NCBI RefSeq assembly: GCF_000422505.1
Contig: NZ_AULX01000012.1
Coordinates: 248,001-312,000, forward strand
DNA: 64,000 bases
Source: Paenibacillus pinihumi DSM 23905 = JCM 16419
GTDB taxonomy: Bacteria > Bacillota > Bacilli > Paenibacillales > Paenibacillaceae
Direction of reading: 5' to 3'
The notes under the pieces were generated by a model. The model was not told the origin of the DNA. It saw nothing but the letters and a program-made list of their open reading frames with translations, and ran no database searches. The translations under genes and the position numbers were made by a program. This document shows positions 29,339 to 37,333 of the stretch, in pieces; position 1 is the stretch's first letter, and every line of letters starts with the position of its first letter.

Positions 29339-30064
29339 ATGGAGTTAGCATCAACAGGAACACGCAAAATCAAGGTTTTGCTCGCAGACGATCACCAGCT
29401 TTTTCGTGAAGGCTTGAAACGGATTTTGAATATGGAAGAAGACCTCGAAGTCATTGGGGAATGCGGCAATGGCATTCAGGTACTGGAGTTTTGCAATCAT
29501 CAGAAGCCTGAGGTTGTTCTGATGGATATCAATATGCCGGTGGAGAACGGAGTCGTCGCTACAGAGAGACTGCGTGACATTTTCCCGGATGTGAAAGTCA
29601 TTATTTTGTCGATTCATGACGATGAAAGTTATGTGTTTGAGACCCTTCGCAAGGGAGCCAGCGGTTATCTGCTGAAAGACATGGAAGCTGAGGCGTTAGT
29701 CAATGCGATCCGTTCTGTCGTCAGCGGCCACGCTTATATTCATCCGAAGGTCACGGGCAAGCTGATCAACCAGCTTCGCAGAATGACATACTTGGACGAG
29801 ATTGGCGCTGTATCCGGTGCGGCGGCAACCAAAGAAAGCGGCGTGAAATTTATCGCAGGCGACAACAACCCGCTGACCCGCAGAGAAGCAGAGGTTCTGA
29901 GACTGATGGCTGAGGGGAAAAGCAACAAGCTGATCGGCGAATATTTGTATATCAGTGAGAAGACGGTTAAAAACCATGTCAGCAGCATTCTGCAAAAAAT
30001 GGAGGTTGATGACCGGACGCAAGCGGTAATCAACTCTATCAAGAATGGCTGGGTTACCCTGTAA
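29339..30064 (+). CDS. degU: Response regulator DegU
   Basis: A NarL/LuxR-class transcription factor of 241 aa. The receiver domain (about 11-130) has the acidic pair in LLADDHQLF, the phospho-acceptor Asp at about 63 (LMDINMP) and the conserved Lys in GYLLKDM. A linker leads to the LuxR-type helix-turn-helix (LTRREAEVLRLMAEGKSN, ISEKTVKNHVSSIL). AAGGAG lies just before ATG 29339. It is the DegS partner by position. The degradative-enzyme and motility regulon known in B. subtilis may extend here to the flagellar and surface genes around it, which is inference. Confidence 0.96.
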   Translation: MELASTGTRKIKVLLADDHQLFREGLKRILNMEEDLEVIGECGNGIQVLEFCNHQKPEVVLMDINMPVENGVVATERLRDIFPDVKVIILSIHDDESYVFETLRKGASGYLLKDMEAEALVNAIRSVVSGHAYIHPKVTGKLINQLRRMTYLDEIGAVSGAAATKESGVKFIAGDNNPLTRREAEVLRLMAEGKSNKLIGEYLYISEKTVKNHVSSILQKMEVDDRTQAVINSIKNGWVTL

Positions 30065-30100
30065 CCTTCAATTTTTGCATACATATTGGACAGAATATAA

Positions 30101-30206
30101 AGAGTGCCCTAAAGCTCTAATATGAACCATGGCCCGCAAGATAACGCTTGAAAAAGTGATGCTCTTGCGGGTCGTTGTTCATCTGGCGTTAGGGGCATTC
30201 TTTTTT
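30101..30206 (+). ncRNA. Nested-helix RNA ending in a U-run (structured terminator or leader)
   Basis: Three coaxial helices can form: P1 30101-30112 with 30189-30201 (one bulged G, one G-U), P2 ATGAAC (30122-30127) with GTTCAT (30177-30182), and P3, 11 bp, 30131-30141 with 30163-30173. A smaller inner hairpin caps P3. Six T residues follow at 30201-30206, so it can end the degSU transcript. The size and order exceed an ordinary terminator, and it could be a regulatory leader of the sigma operon. I recognise no known RNA family. Confidence 0.55.
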
Positions 30207-30334
30207 ATGGTTCAGCAGATACTTTCACAAGACATAGAATCATATATTTTAAATTTTCTTCAGTATTTTATTAATCATCGTGCAGGGTTTTTGTTCTTTT
30301 ACTCGTCTATTTAAAATGGGAAGGGGGAGAGCGT

Positions 30335-30910
30335 ATTTGTGAAGAGGAGTGGATAAAGCAAATTAAAGACGGCAACATGGAAGTATTTCGCCTTCTTGTC
30401 GAGCATTACCGTCAGGATTTGTACAGCTACATCTACGCGGTGCTTCGAAATCCGAAGGATACAGAGGATGCGCTCCAAGAAGCGCTGCTGCAGATATACC
30501 TGGCTCTCCCCCAGTACAGAGGGCAAGGCCTCAAAACCTGGCTTACCCGTATTGCAGTCAACAAGGCAATTGATTACAAGCGCAAACTGAAGCGCACAAT
30601 TGAGCTGCCGCTGGAAGGGACAGTGGGCGGCCCGGAGTCTCAGCTGGGTGTCAATAATAACAATGCGGCTGCTTATGAGGGAACAACTGAAGGAGCGGTT
30701 TTACGGGCCGAAAGGGTTCAGCAGGTCCATAATATGATTGAAGCTATGCCTGAAGGACATAAGAAGGTTGTACAAGCTTTCTATATGGAGGACAAAAGTT
30801 ATAAGGAAATTGCCGAACAGGAACAAGTGGAATTGAAAACCGTTGAGTCCCGTCTCTATCGCGCCAAACAATGGTTGAGGAAGCACTGGAAGAAGGAGGA
30901 TTTGACATGA
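30335..30910 (+). CDS. ECF-type RNA polymerase sigma factor (probable ATT start)
   Basis: Region 2 (VEHYRQDLYSYIYAVLRN, DTEDALQEALLQIYLALPQY, then LTRIAVNKAIDYKRK) and region 4 (GHKKVVQAFYMEDKSYKEIA, then TVESRLYRAKQWLR) define an ECF sigma factor. The first in-frame ATG (30377) has no ribosome site and would remove part of region 2.1. The same frame continues upstream as EEEWIKQIKDGN, typical of ECF N termini, back to ATT 30335, which lies six bases after AAGGGGGA (30321-30328). No ATG, GTG or TTG occurs in frame between. ATT is therefore the likely start (191 aa). It overlaps its anti-sigma by 4 bp. The trigger and regulon are unknown. Confidence 0.85.
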   Translation: MCEEEWIKQIKDGNMEVFRLLVEHYRQDLYSYIYAVLRNPKDTEDALQEALLQIYLALPQYRGQGLKTWLTRIAVNKAIDYKRKLKRTIELPLEGTVGGPESQLGVNNNNAAAYEGTTEGAVLRAERVQQVHNMIEAMPEGHKKVVQAFYMEDKSYKEIAEQEQVELKTVESRLYRAKQWLRKHWKKEDLT

Positions 30911-31347
30911 AGCATCTGGACAAAGACTTTTGGCTGGCTTACTCCCTGGACCGCGTGACGGATATGGAGCGGAAGCTTGCGGAGAAGCATTTGTACGCCT
31001 GTGACCACTGTTTAAAGCTTTATGCTGAAGCTGCAGAATCCAGTCATGGCATCTGGCCTGAGCAAAGGGCAGAAGCATTAACAGAGAAGGTAATGTCCGG
31101 CTTGCAGTCAACAAGGCAGAACTCATCCGGTCATGAACGCAAAACCAAGGTTCTCCATTATATGATTGCTGCCAGTATTACGTTTTTGCTTATGTCATCA
31201 GGGGTCTTTCATGAACTGTTTTCCTATACGGACAAGTGGAGGATATCCGTAATTGCAGAGCACGATACGCCTCTCCTGACAGAGAAAGTTATGGACAGAA
31301 CCTCTGAGGTGTTAAACTCCTGGGTAACGGGCAAGACGGGCAAGTAA
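30907..31347 (+). CDS. Membrane anti-sigma factor with zinc-finger (ZAS-like) domain
   Basis: A 146-aa protein. The N-terminal zinc-binding HxxxCxxC (HLYACDHC, about residues 28-35) is the ZAS signature of anti-sigma factors that hold ECF sigmas. A single hydrophobic segment (about 80-97, MIAASITFLLMSSGVF) would anchor it, leaving about 50 residues outside. ATG 30907 follows AAGGAGG by about seven bases and overlaps the sigma stop as ATGA, so translation is coupled. A stimulus acting on the outer part presumably frees the sigma factor; the mechanism (RIP or conformational) cannot be read here. Confidence 0.85.
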   Translation: MKHLDKDFWLAYSLDRVTDMERKLAEKHLYACDHCLKLYAEAAESSHGIWPEQRAEALTEKVMSGLQSTRQNSSGHERKTKVLHYMIAASITFLLMSSGVFHELFSYTDKWRISVIAEHDTPLLTEKVMDRTSEVLNSWVTGKTGK

Positions 31348-31449
31348 TACGTGAACGAATAACAAGCGCGAAATTACAATACATTCCGGCACGGTTTTTC
31401 ATATAGCAACGGAAATGTAAAAAGGTATTTAAGAAAGGGGCAGAACAAA

Positions 31450-32655
31450 TTGGTACGAAGTCCGGTATCTATTTTCTTTTTGGCTTTTATCCCCGGAATG
31501 GGGCATTTTGCAATCAACCGTATTGGCAGAGCGGTTACTTTCATGCTGCTGTTTTTTGGCATACTTGGAGGAGGAGGTTTGCTGGCTGTTGCATCAGGTG
31601 ACGGAGGCAATATTTTAATCGTTATTTTTTTCGCAGCTATAGTATGGCTGTTCAACATGCTGGACATTATCATTTATTTGGTCAGGCACCCTGCTGGCGT
31701 ATGGAGGGATGGCTATTACGGGGGAAACGGACCATCCGTAAACTCCCCGATACCTCCAATATCCCCAAATGGATATTCACATAATGAAGTATCGCCGTCC
31801 CATCATAACGGTTCTTCCGCTCAGCATGGGTATGGACAGGGTGCTGTTCCGCCGGGACAAGGGAATCAAGCGACAGAGCGCTTCTTTACGATTTTGCTAT
31901 CTTTCATCCCGGGACTTGGGCATTTGCAGCTTGGATTGAAGCAGCGCGGGTTGACTTTGCTTGTCGGATTTTTCGGTATGATGATCATGATTTTTTTTCT
32001 GTCAATTCTAACCAATCAGAGAGGTTTTTTAGTCTTTCTGGCTGCGCTCCCGATTCTATGGCTATATGGAATGTTTGATGCTATATCTCTGGTTGGCCGA
32101 AAGCAAAGAGGAGAGGTTTTGCAGGATATTACGATTCTTGAGGAATGGGATCGCGAGCGGGAGACCGGCAGACGCAGCAGGCTTGTGGCGACACTGTTTT
32201 CTGTATTTCCGGGCGCGGGCCATATGTATTTGGGATTGCAGCGCCGCGGCCTGCAGCTTATGGCCGGCTTCCTGTTTTCCATTTATATACTGGATACGCT
32301 GCGCTTAACTTTGTTTTTATTTATTGTGCCGATTATTTGGTGCTATGCCTTTTTTGACGGGTTGCAGCAAAGCTCCAAATTTGAGCAGTACGGGGGGCAT
32401 CTGCAAGATGAGCCTGTAATACAATGGCTTCCTAACCGGCAGCGGGGATTGGGTGCAGGACTGATTTTGCTGGGCATTTATTATGTATTTGATCAGCTGC
32501 TGGTTGGTATTTTGCCGCGGTATTTCAAGGACTTGTTTAACCTGTATGCCATTCGTGAGCATATTCAGTCCGCTATGGTAGCGATTCTGCTTATTGCTGG
32601 CGGTATTATGCTTCTGGTAAAAGGGACAAGGAAGAAGAAGGAAGGTAATATGTAA
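31450..32655 (+). CDS. Multi-pass membrane protein with three PGxGH repeats
   Basis: This 401-aa protein starts at TTG 31450, nine bases after AAGGGGC. I do not recognise a named function. Three repeated modules are evident, each starting with a proline-glycine motif: FIPGMGH (about 13-19), FIPGLGH (152-158), VFPGAGH (252-258). Each is followed by xxLGxxxRGxxLL, two hydrophobic helices, and a membrane-end Asp in FNMLD, YGMFD, YAFFD. A Pro/Ser/His-rich linker of about 55 residues separates modules 1 and 2. The C-terminal segment (GLILLGIYYVFDQLL, then MVAILLIAGGIMLLVKG) resembles LiaF/DUF5668-type helices. It is probably part of the sigma operon. Confidence 0.7.
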   Translation: MVRSPVSIFFLAFIPGMGHFAINRIGRAVTFMLLFFGILGGGGLLAVASGDGGNILIVIFFAAIVWLFNMLDIIIYLVRHPAGVWRDGYYGGNGPSVNSPIPPISPNGYSHNEVSPSHHNGSSAQHGYGQGAVPPGQGNQATERFFTILLSFIPGLGHLQLGLKQRGLTLLVGFFGMMIMIFFLSILTNQRGFLVFLAALPILWLYGMFDAISLVGRKQRGEVLQDITILEEWDRERETGRRSRLVATLFSVFPGAGHMYLGLQRRGLQLMAGFLFSIYILDTLRLTLFLFIVPIIWCYAFFDGLQQSSKFEQYGGHLQDEPVIQWLPNRQRGLGAGLILLGIYYVFDQLLVGILPRYFKDLFNLYAIREHIQSAMVAILLIAGGIMLLVKGTRKKKEGNM

Positions 32656-33359
32656 TGGGAAATAGACAATGGAGAGTCGGGACCTGGTCAATGGGCCTGG
32701 CGATGATCGCAATGGGAAGCATGATTGCACTCTCCTATTTCTTTGGATCGCAGTGGCTCGAGCGGGCTGTTCTATGGTGGCCCTTGCTGCTCATTATGGT
32801 GGGCATTGAAATTTTGATTTATTTGTGGCAGAGCAAACAGGATGCGCCGCTTGTCAAATTTGATCTGTTCAGCATGTTTGTGGTGGCTTTCTTTGGAGGA
32901 ACTGCGATTTTGTTAGCGCTTGGGCAGTCCTCAGGTATTATAGAAGAATTCCGCAAGTTAACAGCGGAAAAAACATACATGGATATTACAGACCATCAAC
33001 AACCGGTTGATGCCTCCATAAAGCGAATTGTGGTCCGTGGAAACGGCAGAATGGGACCGCAAGTTTCCGTTGATAAAATGAAGGAGCGCAGTGTTGAAGT
33101 GTTTGGGAATTGTCTGGTCTCGCCAGGAAGGGAAGGGCAGAAGGAACTGGATGTAACCCGTATGCGCCAGGCAGGCGATACCTTGTATATTTCGTTGAAT
33201 CAGTTAAAAGAGAGAGGAAGGTTTCCAGTCTCTTCTGATTATTGCTACGTCACTCTGGTGTTGCCGGAAACTATTCCGGTCGAGATGCCTGGATGGCTTG
33301 TACGCCCGATATTTGAAGGAGAGCTGCCAAAGAACTGGAAGCTTAACGATAACCTTTAA
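32655..33359 (+). CDS. LiaI/LiaF-like membrane protein
   Basis: A 234-aa protein with four hydrophobic segments in the first 100 residues (LAMIAMGSMIALSYFF, AVLWWPLLLIMVGIEILIYL, FSMFVVAFFGGTAILLAL), then a soluble beta-rich domain of about 125 residues. The WWPLLLIMVG motif is typical of LiaI-LiaF-like (DUF5668) membrane regions; the tail could be a small toast-rack-type domain. Its ATG shares one base with the upstream stop (TAATG), showing co-translation. With the ECF sigma and anti-sigma upstream, an envelope-stress role is a reasonable inference, not a demonstrated one. Confidence 0.65.
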   Translation: MGNRQWRVGTWSMGLAMIAMGSMIALSYFFGSQWLERAVLWWPLLLIMVGIEILIYLWQSKQDAPLVKFDLFSMFVVAFFGGTAILLALGQSSGIIEEFRKLTAEKTYMDITDHQQPVDASIKRIVVRGNGRMGPQVSVDKMKERSVEVFGNCLVSPGREGQKELDVTRMRQAGDTLYISLNQLKERGRFPVSSDYCYVTLVLPETIPVEMPGWLVRPIFEGELPKNWKLNDNL

Positions 33360-33416
33360 GTCTGGAACCACCAGTTCGCGCAGCGCATATAGTGCTACAA
33401 AAAGGAGGTGGCTCTT

Positions 33417-33908
33417 ATGGTCTCCTTGTTCCTTGGCATTGTAGTGTGCTATATGCTGGCTGCAGCGATCGTGTTGATCATCCGTTATTATTACGGCCAA
33501 AAGCAGTCCAACACCTCTCATTATGTGCTTGTGGGCGACAACCATGAGCTGCAAATGGAAGGTTACATCCGGGCGATTCGCTGGTCATCTTTAAAATCCG
33601 GTTCGCCGGTCAAAATAACGGTTGTCGATGAAGGCTCAACCGATGAAACCGGGGCAATCGTGCAGAAGCTGGCCCGTAAGGATAAGGGCATTTTGCTGTA
33701 CAATGCGGGAGAAGCAAAACGAAGATCAGAAGCTGCGGCGGCACAGCAGGCAGTTTCAAGCTTCAACCCCTGGCCGGGGCGTTCGGGTATCCGTGAGCCT
33801 CATCATTATTTGTGGATGCTGCAAGCGGAAGGAATTGTATCGGAAGCCGACCACGCGATTGTTGTTGATTTAAGAAGGCCGGAGCAGCTTGAAAAGTTGC
33901 CGTTATAG
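33417..33908 (+). CDS. Small membrane-anchored protein with a GT2-like segment
   Basis: ATG 33417 lies eight bases after AGGAGG (33403-33408). The 163-aa product has one N-terminal hydrophobic helix (MVSLFLGIVVCYMLAAAIV) and a cytoplasmic part whose ITVVDEGSTDETGAIVQKL resembles the nucleotide-sugar loop of family-2 glycosyltransferases. The protein is too short for an active GT2 enzyme and shows no acceptor-site half. It may be a degenerate or specialised fragment. It ends the run begun by the ECF sigma gene and precedes comFA. I cannot assign a function. Confidence 0.6.
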   Translation: MVSLFLGIVVCYMLAAAIVLIIRYYYGQKQSNTSHYVLVGDNHELQMEGYIRAIRWSSLKSGSPVKITVVDEGSTDETGAIVQKLARKDKGILLYNAGEAKRRSEAAAAQQAVSSFNPWPGRSGIREPHHYLWMLQAEGIVSEADHAIVVDLRRPEQLEKLPL

Positions 33909-33945
33909 TCCTTCCGCCCGTTGTCGTTGCTCTGTCATCCTTTGG

Positions 33946-33974
33946 TTGTTCCGCCGGCGATTGTGGGGTATACT
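33946..33974 (+). promoter_or_regulatory. Sigma-A promoter of the comFA leader
   Basis: TTGTTC (33946-33951), a 17-bp spacer and TATACT (33969-33974). Transcription would start near 33981, about 90 bases before comFA and just ahead of an intrinsic terminator. Confidence 0.6.
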
Positions 33975-33999
33975 GAAAATGGTAAAAGAGTTGGAGTGA

Positions 34000-34047
34000 A
34001 GCACACTTCTTAAAGCGTTTTCTGCGCTTATAGGAGTGTGCTTTTTT
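34000..34047 (+). terminator. Leader terminator between promoter and comFA
   Basis: AGCACACTTCT (34000-34010) pairs with AGGAGTGTGCT (34032-34042), and AAGCG/CGCTT pairs inside; six T residues follow. It stands between a promoter and comFA, so it can work as an attenuator or make a short RNA of about 65 nt. Confidence 0.8.
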
Positions 34048-34073
34048 GCGTTGTCATAAAGAGGGGGATGAGA

Positions 34074-36257
34074 ATGAAAGCATGGATATATGCTGTACAG
34101 CTAGAGTCGGGAATTTGGCAGGCGGGTGCAAGTATTCATAGTGAGGTGACACAGCTTTATTGGCTGGATGAGGATTTTTGGGATGGGGTCATGCGAAGGG
34201 AGGTGCGCTTCAATAAAGAACTGGAAAAAGCAGCGGATTGTTCAGTTGATTCAGTTCCCTTCCCACGATCCGACTGTCTGCAAAATGAACACCAAGCAAT
34301 GTGTTGGGGGAGAAGCAGCCAGCCGCTCGGCATTGCTGTTGAAGCGGCGGAGCGCTGGAATGAAAAGTACGGGAGCCGTCGTCTGGAGAAGCAGCAGATC
34401 AAGCCTCTCTTGAAGCAGATGCTGGAGCATGTATGGAATGAGCATCGGGCCAGGGAAATGAAAGAGAAGAACAGAAAGGTGACATTCTTCAACGATGACG
34501 CCCGGTGCATGGAGTTCAGCTGGCTCGCTGCGGGACAAGCTGAAAGTGGAAGTGAGCGCGGGCTGCTGCGCCATGCTCAAGGGCAAGTGTGGGCCGCAGC
34601 CGCTGATGCTGCGGTCTTGGTTTTGCAGGGTCGTGCGCTGCTGCACAGCGAAGCGCACGACCTGCTCGCCGCCGCTGGCGCAGCACTGCCGGCAGGCGCA
34701 AGCTGGGACGCGTTGCTCCAGCTTGCGGCCCATCAGGGCCGGCTGCGCCTGTGCAGCGCCATAGCCGCTGCGGCGGCCGGGCGCCGGCGAGGCGCCCTTG
34801 TGCGGGCGCTGGCATGGCCGCGCCCGCGGAGGGACTGCCGCTGCAAGCGCTGCGGCAGCGGAGCGGCGCGCATGCGCCGTACACCATGCGCCGCGTGCGG
34901 GCGCATGTGCGCCTACTGCGAGGCGTGCCTCGGCATGGGCCGGGCACGCGAGTGCGGGCTGCTCGTGCTCGGCAGCCCTGCACCCGGGCGAGAGCCGGCC
35001 ACGGCAGTGCCTGTGGCCGCGTCACCAGCCGCATGGCCGGCCCCCCATGCGGACCAAACCCCAATACCGCTGGCAGACCGCCTGCGTCATTGGGGACTTA
35101 GCCCGGCTCAGCTCGCTGCAGCCGGCGAAGCGCTTCGCTATATCGAGGCGGCTCCTTCTCCGCTTGCAGCTGCTGACAGCAGGCCGTTCCCATGCTATCA
35201 GAAGATAGCAGCCCGCATTGGGCTTCATCTTTCTAGGAGTACCTATGCGGAACCAGAGCATCGTGAATTTCTACTTTGGGCAGTGACGGGGGCCGGCAAG
35301 ACGGAGATGATCTTTCCGTTAATTGAATCCACATTGCAGCGGGGCGGCCGGGCACTCTTGGCTACTCCCCGCCGGGATGTTGTACTGGAGCTTGATCCAA
35401 GAATCCGCAAAGCTTTTCCCGGACGCTCTGTTGTTACCCTATACGGAGGAAGCAGCCAGCGCTGGGAGGCGGGAGAAATTACACTTTCCACCACCCATCA
35501 GCTGTTCCGTTTTGAAGCTGCTTTTGAGCTCGTCATTATTGATGAACTGGACGCCTTTCCTTATTTGGGCGACGAACAGCTTTATTTTGCTGCCCGGAAG
35601 GTCAGCAAGCCCGGCGGTGCCAGAGTGCTGCTCTCGGCAACTCCGCCGGAAGACCTCCAGCGAGCCGCAAACCGCGGCAACCTCGCTCATGCCAGGGTTC
35701 CTGTACGCTATCATCGTCATCCGCTGCCTGTCCCGGTACTTCTGCGCATACCCGGCACAGCAGAGTTAATTAGCCGGCAGGCTATCCCTGTCAAATTGAT
35801 TCAGGCGCTTCGCAAATCATTAAACAGGGAGGCCCAGCTTTTTGTGTTTGTTGCCAAGATCCGTCACGTAGAGCCATTATGTCAGCTGCTTCGTGGTTTA
35901 TTGAAGAATGTCATGATCGACGGGACATCATCTGCCGATGCTGAACGTACGGAAAAGGTGCAGCGGTTTCGGAAGCGGGAGATTCGTTTGCTGATCACTA
36001 CGACAATATTGGAGCGGGGAGTTACCGTGCCGCGCAGCGATGTCTTTATTATGGATGCAGGTGCTGGTTTGTTTGATGCGGCGTCTCTTGTTCAAATGGC
36101 AGGACGCGCCGGGCGTTCAGGCGATGATCCCTTCGGGAACGTTTATTTTTGCAGCCCGGACAAGACCCGTTCACAGGCATCGGCAGTCAGACAGATTATG
36201 ACGATGAACCGCTATGCCCGTAAACACGGTTATCTCCTGCGTAAGGAGGGGAGCTGA
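34074..36257 (+). CDS. comFA: Competence helicase ComFA
   Basis: ComFA is a DEAD-box-like, cytoplasmic membrane-associated ATPase that helps pull single-stranded DNA into competent cells. The start is ATG 34074, six bases after AGGGGG, giving 727 aa (longer than B. subtilis ComFA). A four-cysteine zinc region (CKRCGSG, CAACGRMCAYCEAC) precedes the motor. Helicase motifs are in order: Walker A TGAGKTEM, IIDELDAFP, LLSATPP, then TTTILERGVTVP and QMAGRAGRSGDDPFG. Coding bases 34640-35080 are extremely GC-rich: 82%, 80% and 75% in three successive 60-base blocks from 34741, against 53% at 35281. That part is Ala/Arg-rich and may be poorly constrained or acquired. Confidence 0.9.
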   Translation: MKAWIYAVQLESGIWQAGASIHSEVTQLYWLDEDFWDGVMRREVRFNKELEKAADCSVDSVPFPRSDCLQNEHQAMCWGRSSQPLGIAVEAAERWNEKYGSRRLEKQQIKPLLKQMLEHVWNEHRAREMKEKNRKVTFFNDDARCMEFSWLAAGQAESGSERGLLRHAQGQVWAAAADAAVLVLQGRALLHSEAHDLLAAAGAALPAGASWDALLQLAAHQGRLRLCSAIAAAAAGRRRGALVRALAWPRPRRDCRCKRCGSGAARMRRTPCAACGRMCAYCEACLGMGRARECGLLVLGSPAPGREPATAVPVAASPAAWPAPHADQTPIPLADRLRHWGLSPAQLAAAGEALRYIEAAPSPLAAADSRPFPCYQKIAARIGLHLSRSTYAEPEHREFLLWAVTGAGKTEMIFPLIESTLQRGGRALLATPRRDVVLELDPRIRKAFPGRSVVTLYGGSSQRWEAGEITLSTTHQLFRFEAAFELVIIDELDAFPYLGDEQLYFAARKVSKPGGARVLLSATPPEDLQRAANRGNLAHARVPVRYHRHPLPVPVLLRIPGTAELISRQAIPVKLIQALRKSLNREAQLFVFVAKIRHVEPLCQLLRGLLKNVMIDGTSSADAERTEKVQRFRKREIRLLITTTILERGVTVPRSDVFIMDAGAGLFDAASLVQMAGRAGRSGDDPFGNVYFCSPDKTRSQASAVRQIMTMNRYARKHGYLLRKEGS

Positions 36258-36258
36258 T

Positions 36259-37161
36259 TTGAAACGGTTATTTCGCTCTTTTTTTGAACTGCTTCGTCCC
36301 TCTTTCAAATCCTGCCGGATATGCGGAAAAGTAGTTGCGGAGACGATGCGGGAAGGAATGCCCGGTTATACGTCGTATGCCCGTTTTGTATCCGCCATGC
36401 TGTGCCGGGAATGCTGCAGCAGTATTCCTTGGATTGAAGCCGGTCAAATCTGTTGCCATGCTTGCGGCAGAAGTATCCCGTGCAATGACTGTATCAGACT
36501 TCCAACTTCTGAACTCATACGCAATCGCAGTGCAGTTCGCTATGACGATGGGATGAAGGAGCTTCTGGCTCAATTGAAATACCGGGGTGACGAAGCTGTT
36601 GCCTCCTTGCTTGAAGCACTTATGTGCCCGGCTTTCGAACACATGACCTCGGAGCTTTACCGCTTATATTGCACGCATAAAAATCTTGCCAAATATCATC
36701 CTCGGGAACTGATGCAGCTTCTTCAGCGGGGCGGCCCGAACCAAGCCGCTTACGTATGGGATGCGCTCACTTATGTCCCGGTTAGCAGCCAGCGGGCTGA
36801 GGAGAGGGGCTTTAACCAGGCACAACTGCTCGCGGAGGGGCTTGCCGTGCGGTACGGCCTGCCCGCTATCGAACTTTTAAACAGGATTCGGGACACGCCC
36901 AAGCAAAGCTTTCAATCGCGAAAAGCAAGGTTTCAAAATACAGAAGCTCTGTTCACTCCTGCTCCTGATGCTGCTCACTTGCTCAATCAGCTATCTCTGA
37001 AGCGCAACCGTCAACAAAGCACTCCAACTAACAGCACCATCCGAATTCTGATTGTAGATGATATTTATACAACGGGAAGCACGCTTAGGGCATGTGCCAA
37101 ATCGCTGAGCGGGACAGTGATTCCGGTAGAGGTCTATTCTCTTGCCTGGGCGAGGGGATAG
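36259..37161 (+). CDS. comFC: ComFC-type phosphoribosyltransferase-like competence protein
   Basis: ComFC works with ComFA in DNA uptake. I choose TTG 36259, seven bases after the GGAGGGG overlapping the comFA end (about 300 aa). The N-terminal half has a zinc-finger-like set of cysteines (CRICGK, CRECC, CCHACGRSIPCNDC), then LAQLKYRGD. The C-terminal half is a type I PRTase domain with ERGFNQAQLLA and the PRPP loop ILIVDDIYTTGSTL. comFB, present between the two in B. subtilis, is absent, as I recall for other Paenibacillus genomes. Confidence 0.93.
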   Translation: MKRLFRSFFELLRPSFKSCRICGKVVAETMREGMPGYTSYARFVSAMLCRECCSSIPWIEAGQICCHACGRSIPCNDCIRLPTSELIRNRSAVRYDDGMKELLAQLKYRGDEAVASLLEALMCPAFEHMTSELYRLYCTHKNLAKYHPRELMQLLQRGGPNQAAYVWDALTYVPVSSQRAEERGFNQAQLLAEGLAVRYGLPAIELLNRIRDTPKQSFQSRKARFQNTEALFTPAPDAAHLLNQLSLKRNRQQSTPTNSTIRILIVDDIYTTGSTLRACAKSLSGTVIPVEVYSLAWARG

Positions 37162-37333
37162 GATAGCGAAGGCAAGGCTGTCTGTCCTATGGTTAGTTCT
37201 ATATTCAACTTAGAAATTCTGTGCTTCAGACAAACTGAAGATTAATTTTAAGAAAACATTAGTGAAAAAAATAAAGTTATCCGTTAAAATAAAATGTAAC
37301 TTAGTCAGCTGGAACGAAAAGGAGTTGGCATTG

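Noticed and set aside
30129-30314. A 61-codon hydrophobic frame between degU and the sigma gene
   Set aside because: Its first third falls inside the nested hairpin at 30101-30206 and it lacks a ribosome site.
32017-32330. Phage or transposon relics in the window
   Set aside because: No integrase, transposase, terminal repeats or target duplications were seen anywhere; the out-of-frame frames here belong to the PGxGH membrane gene's other strands.
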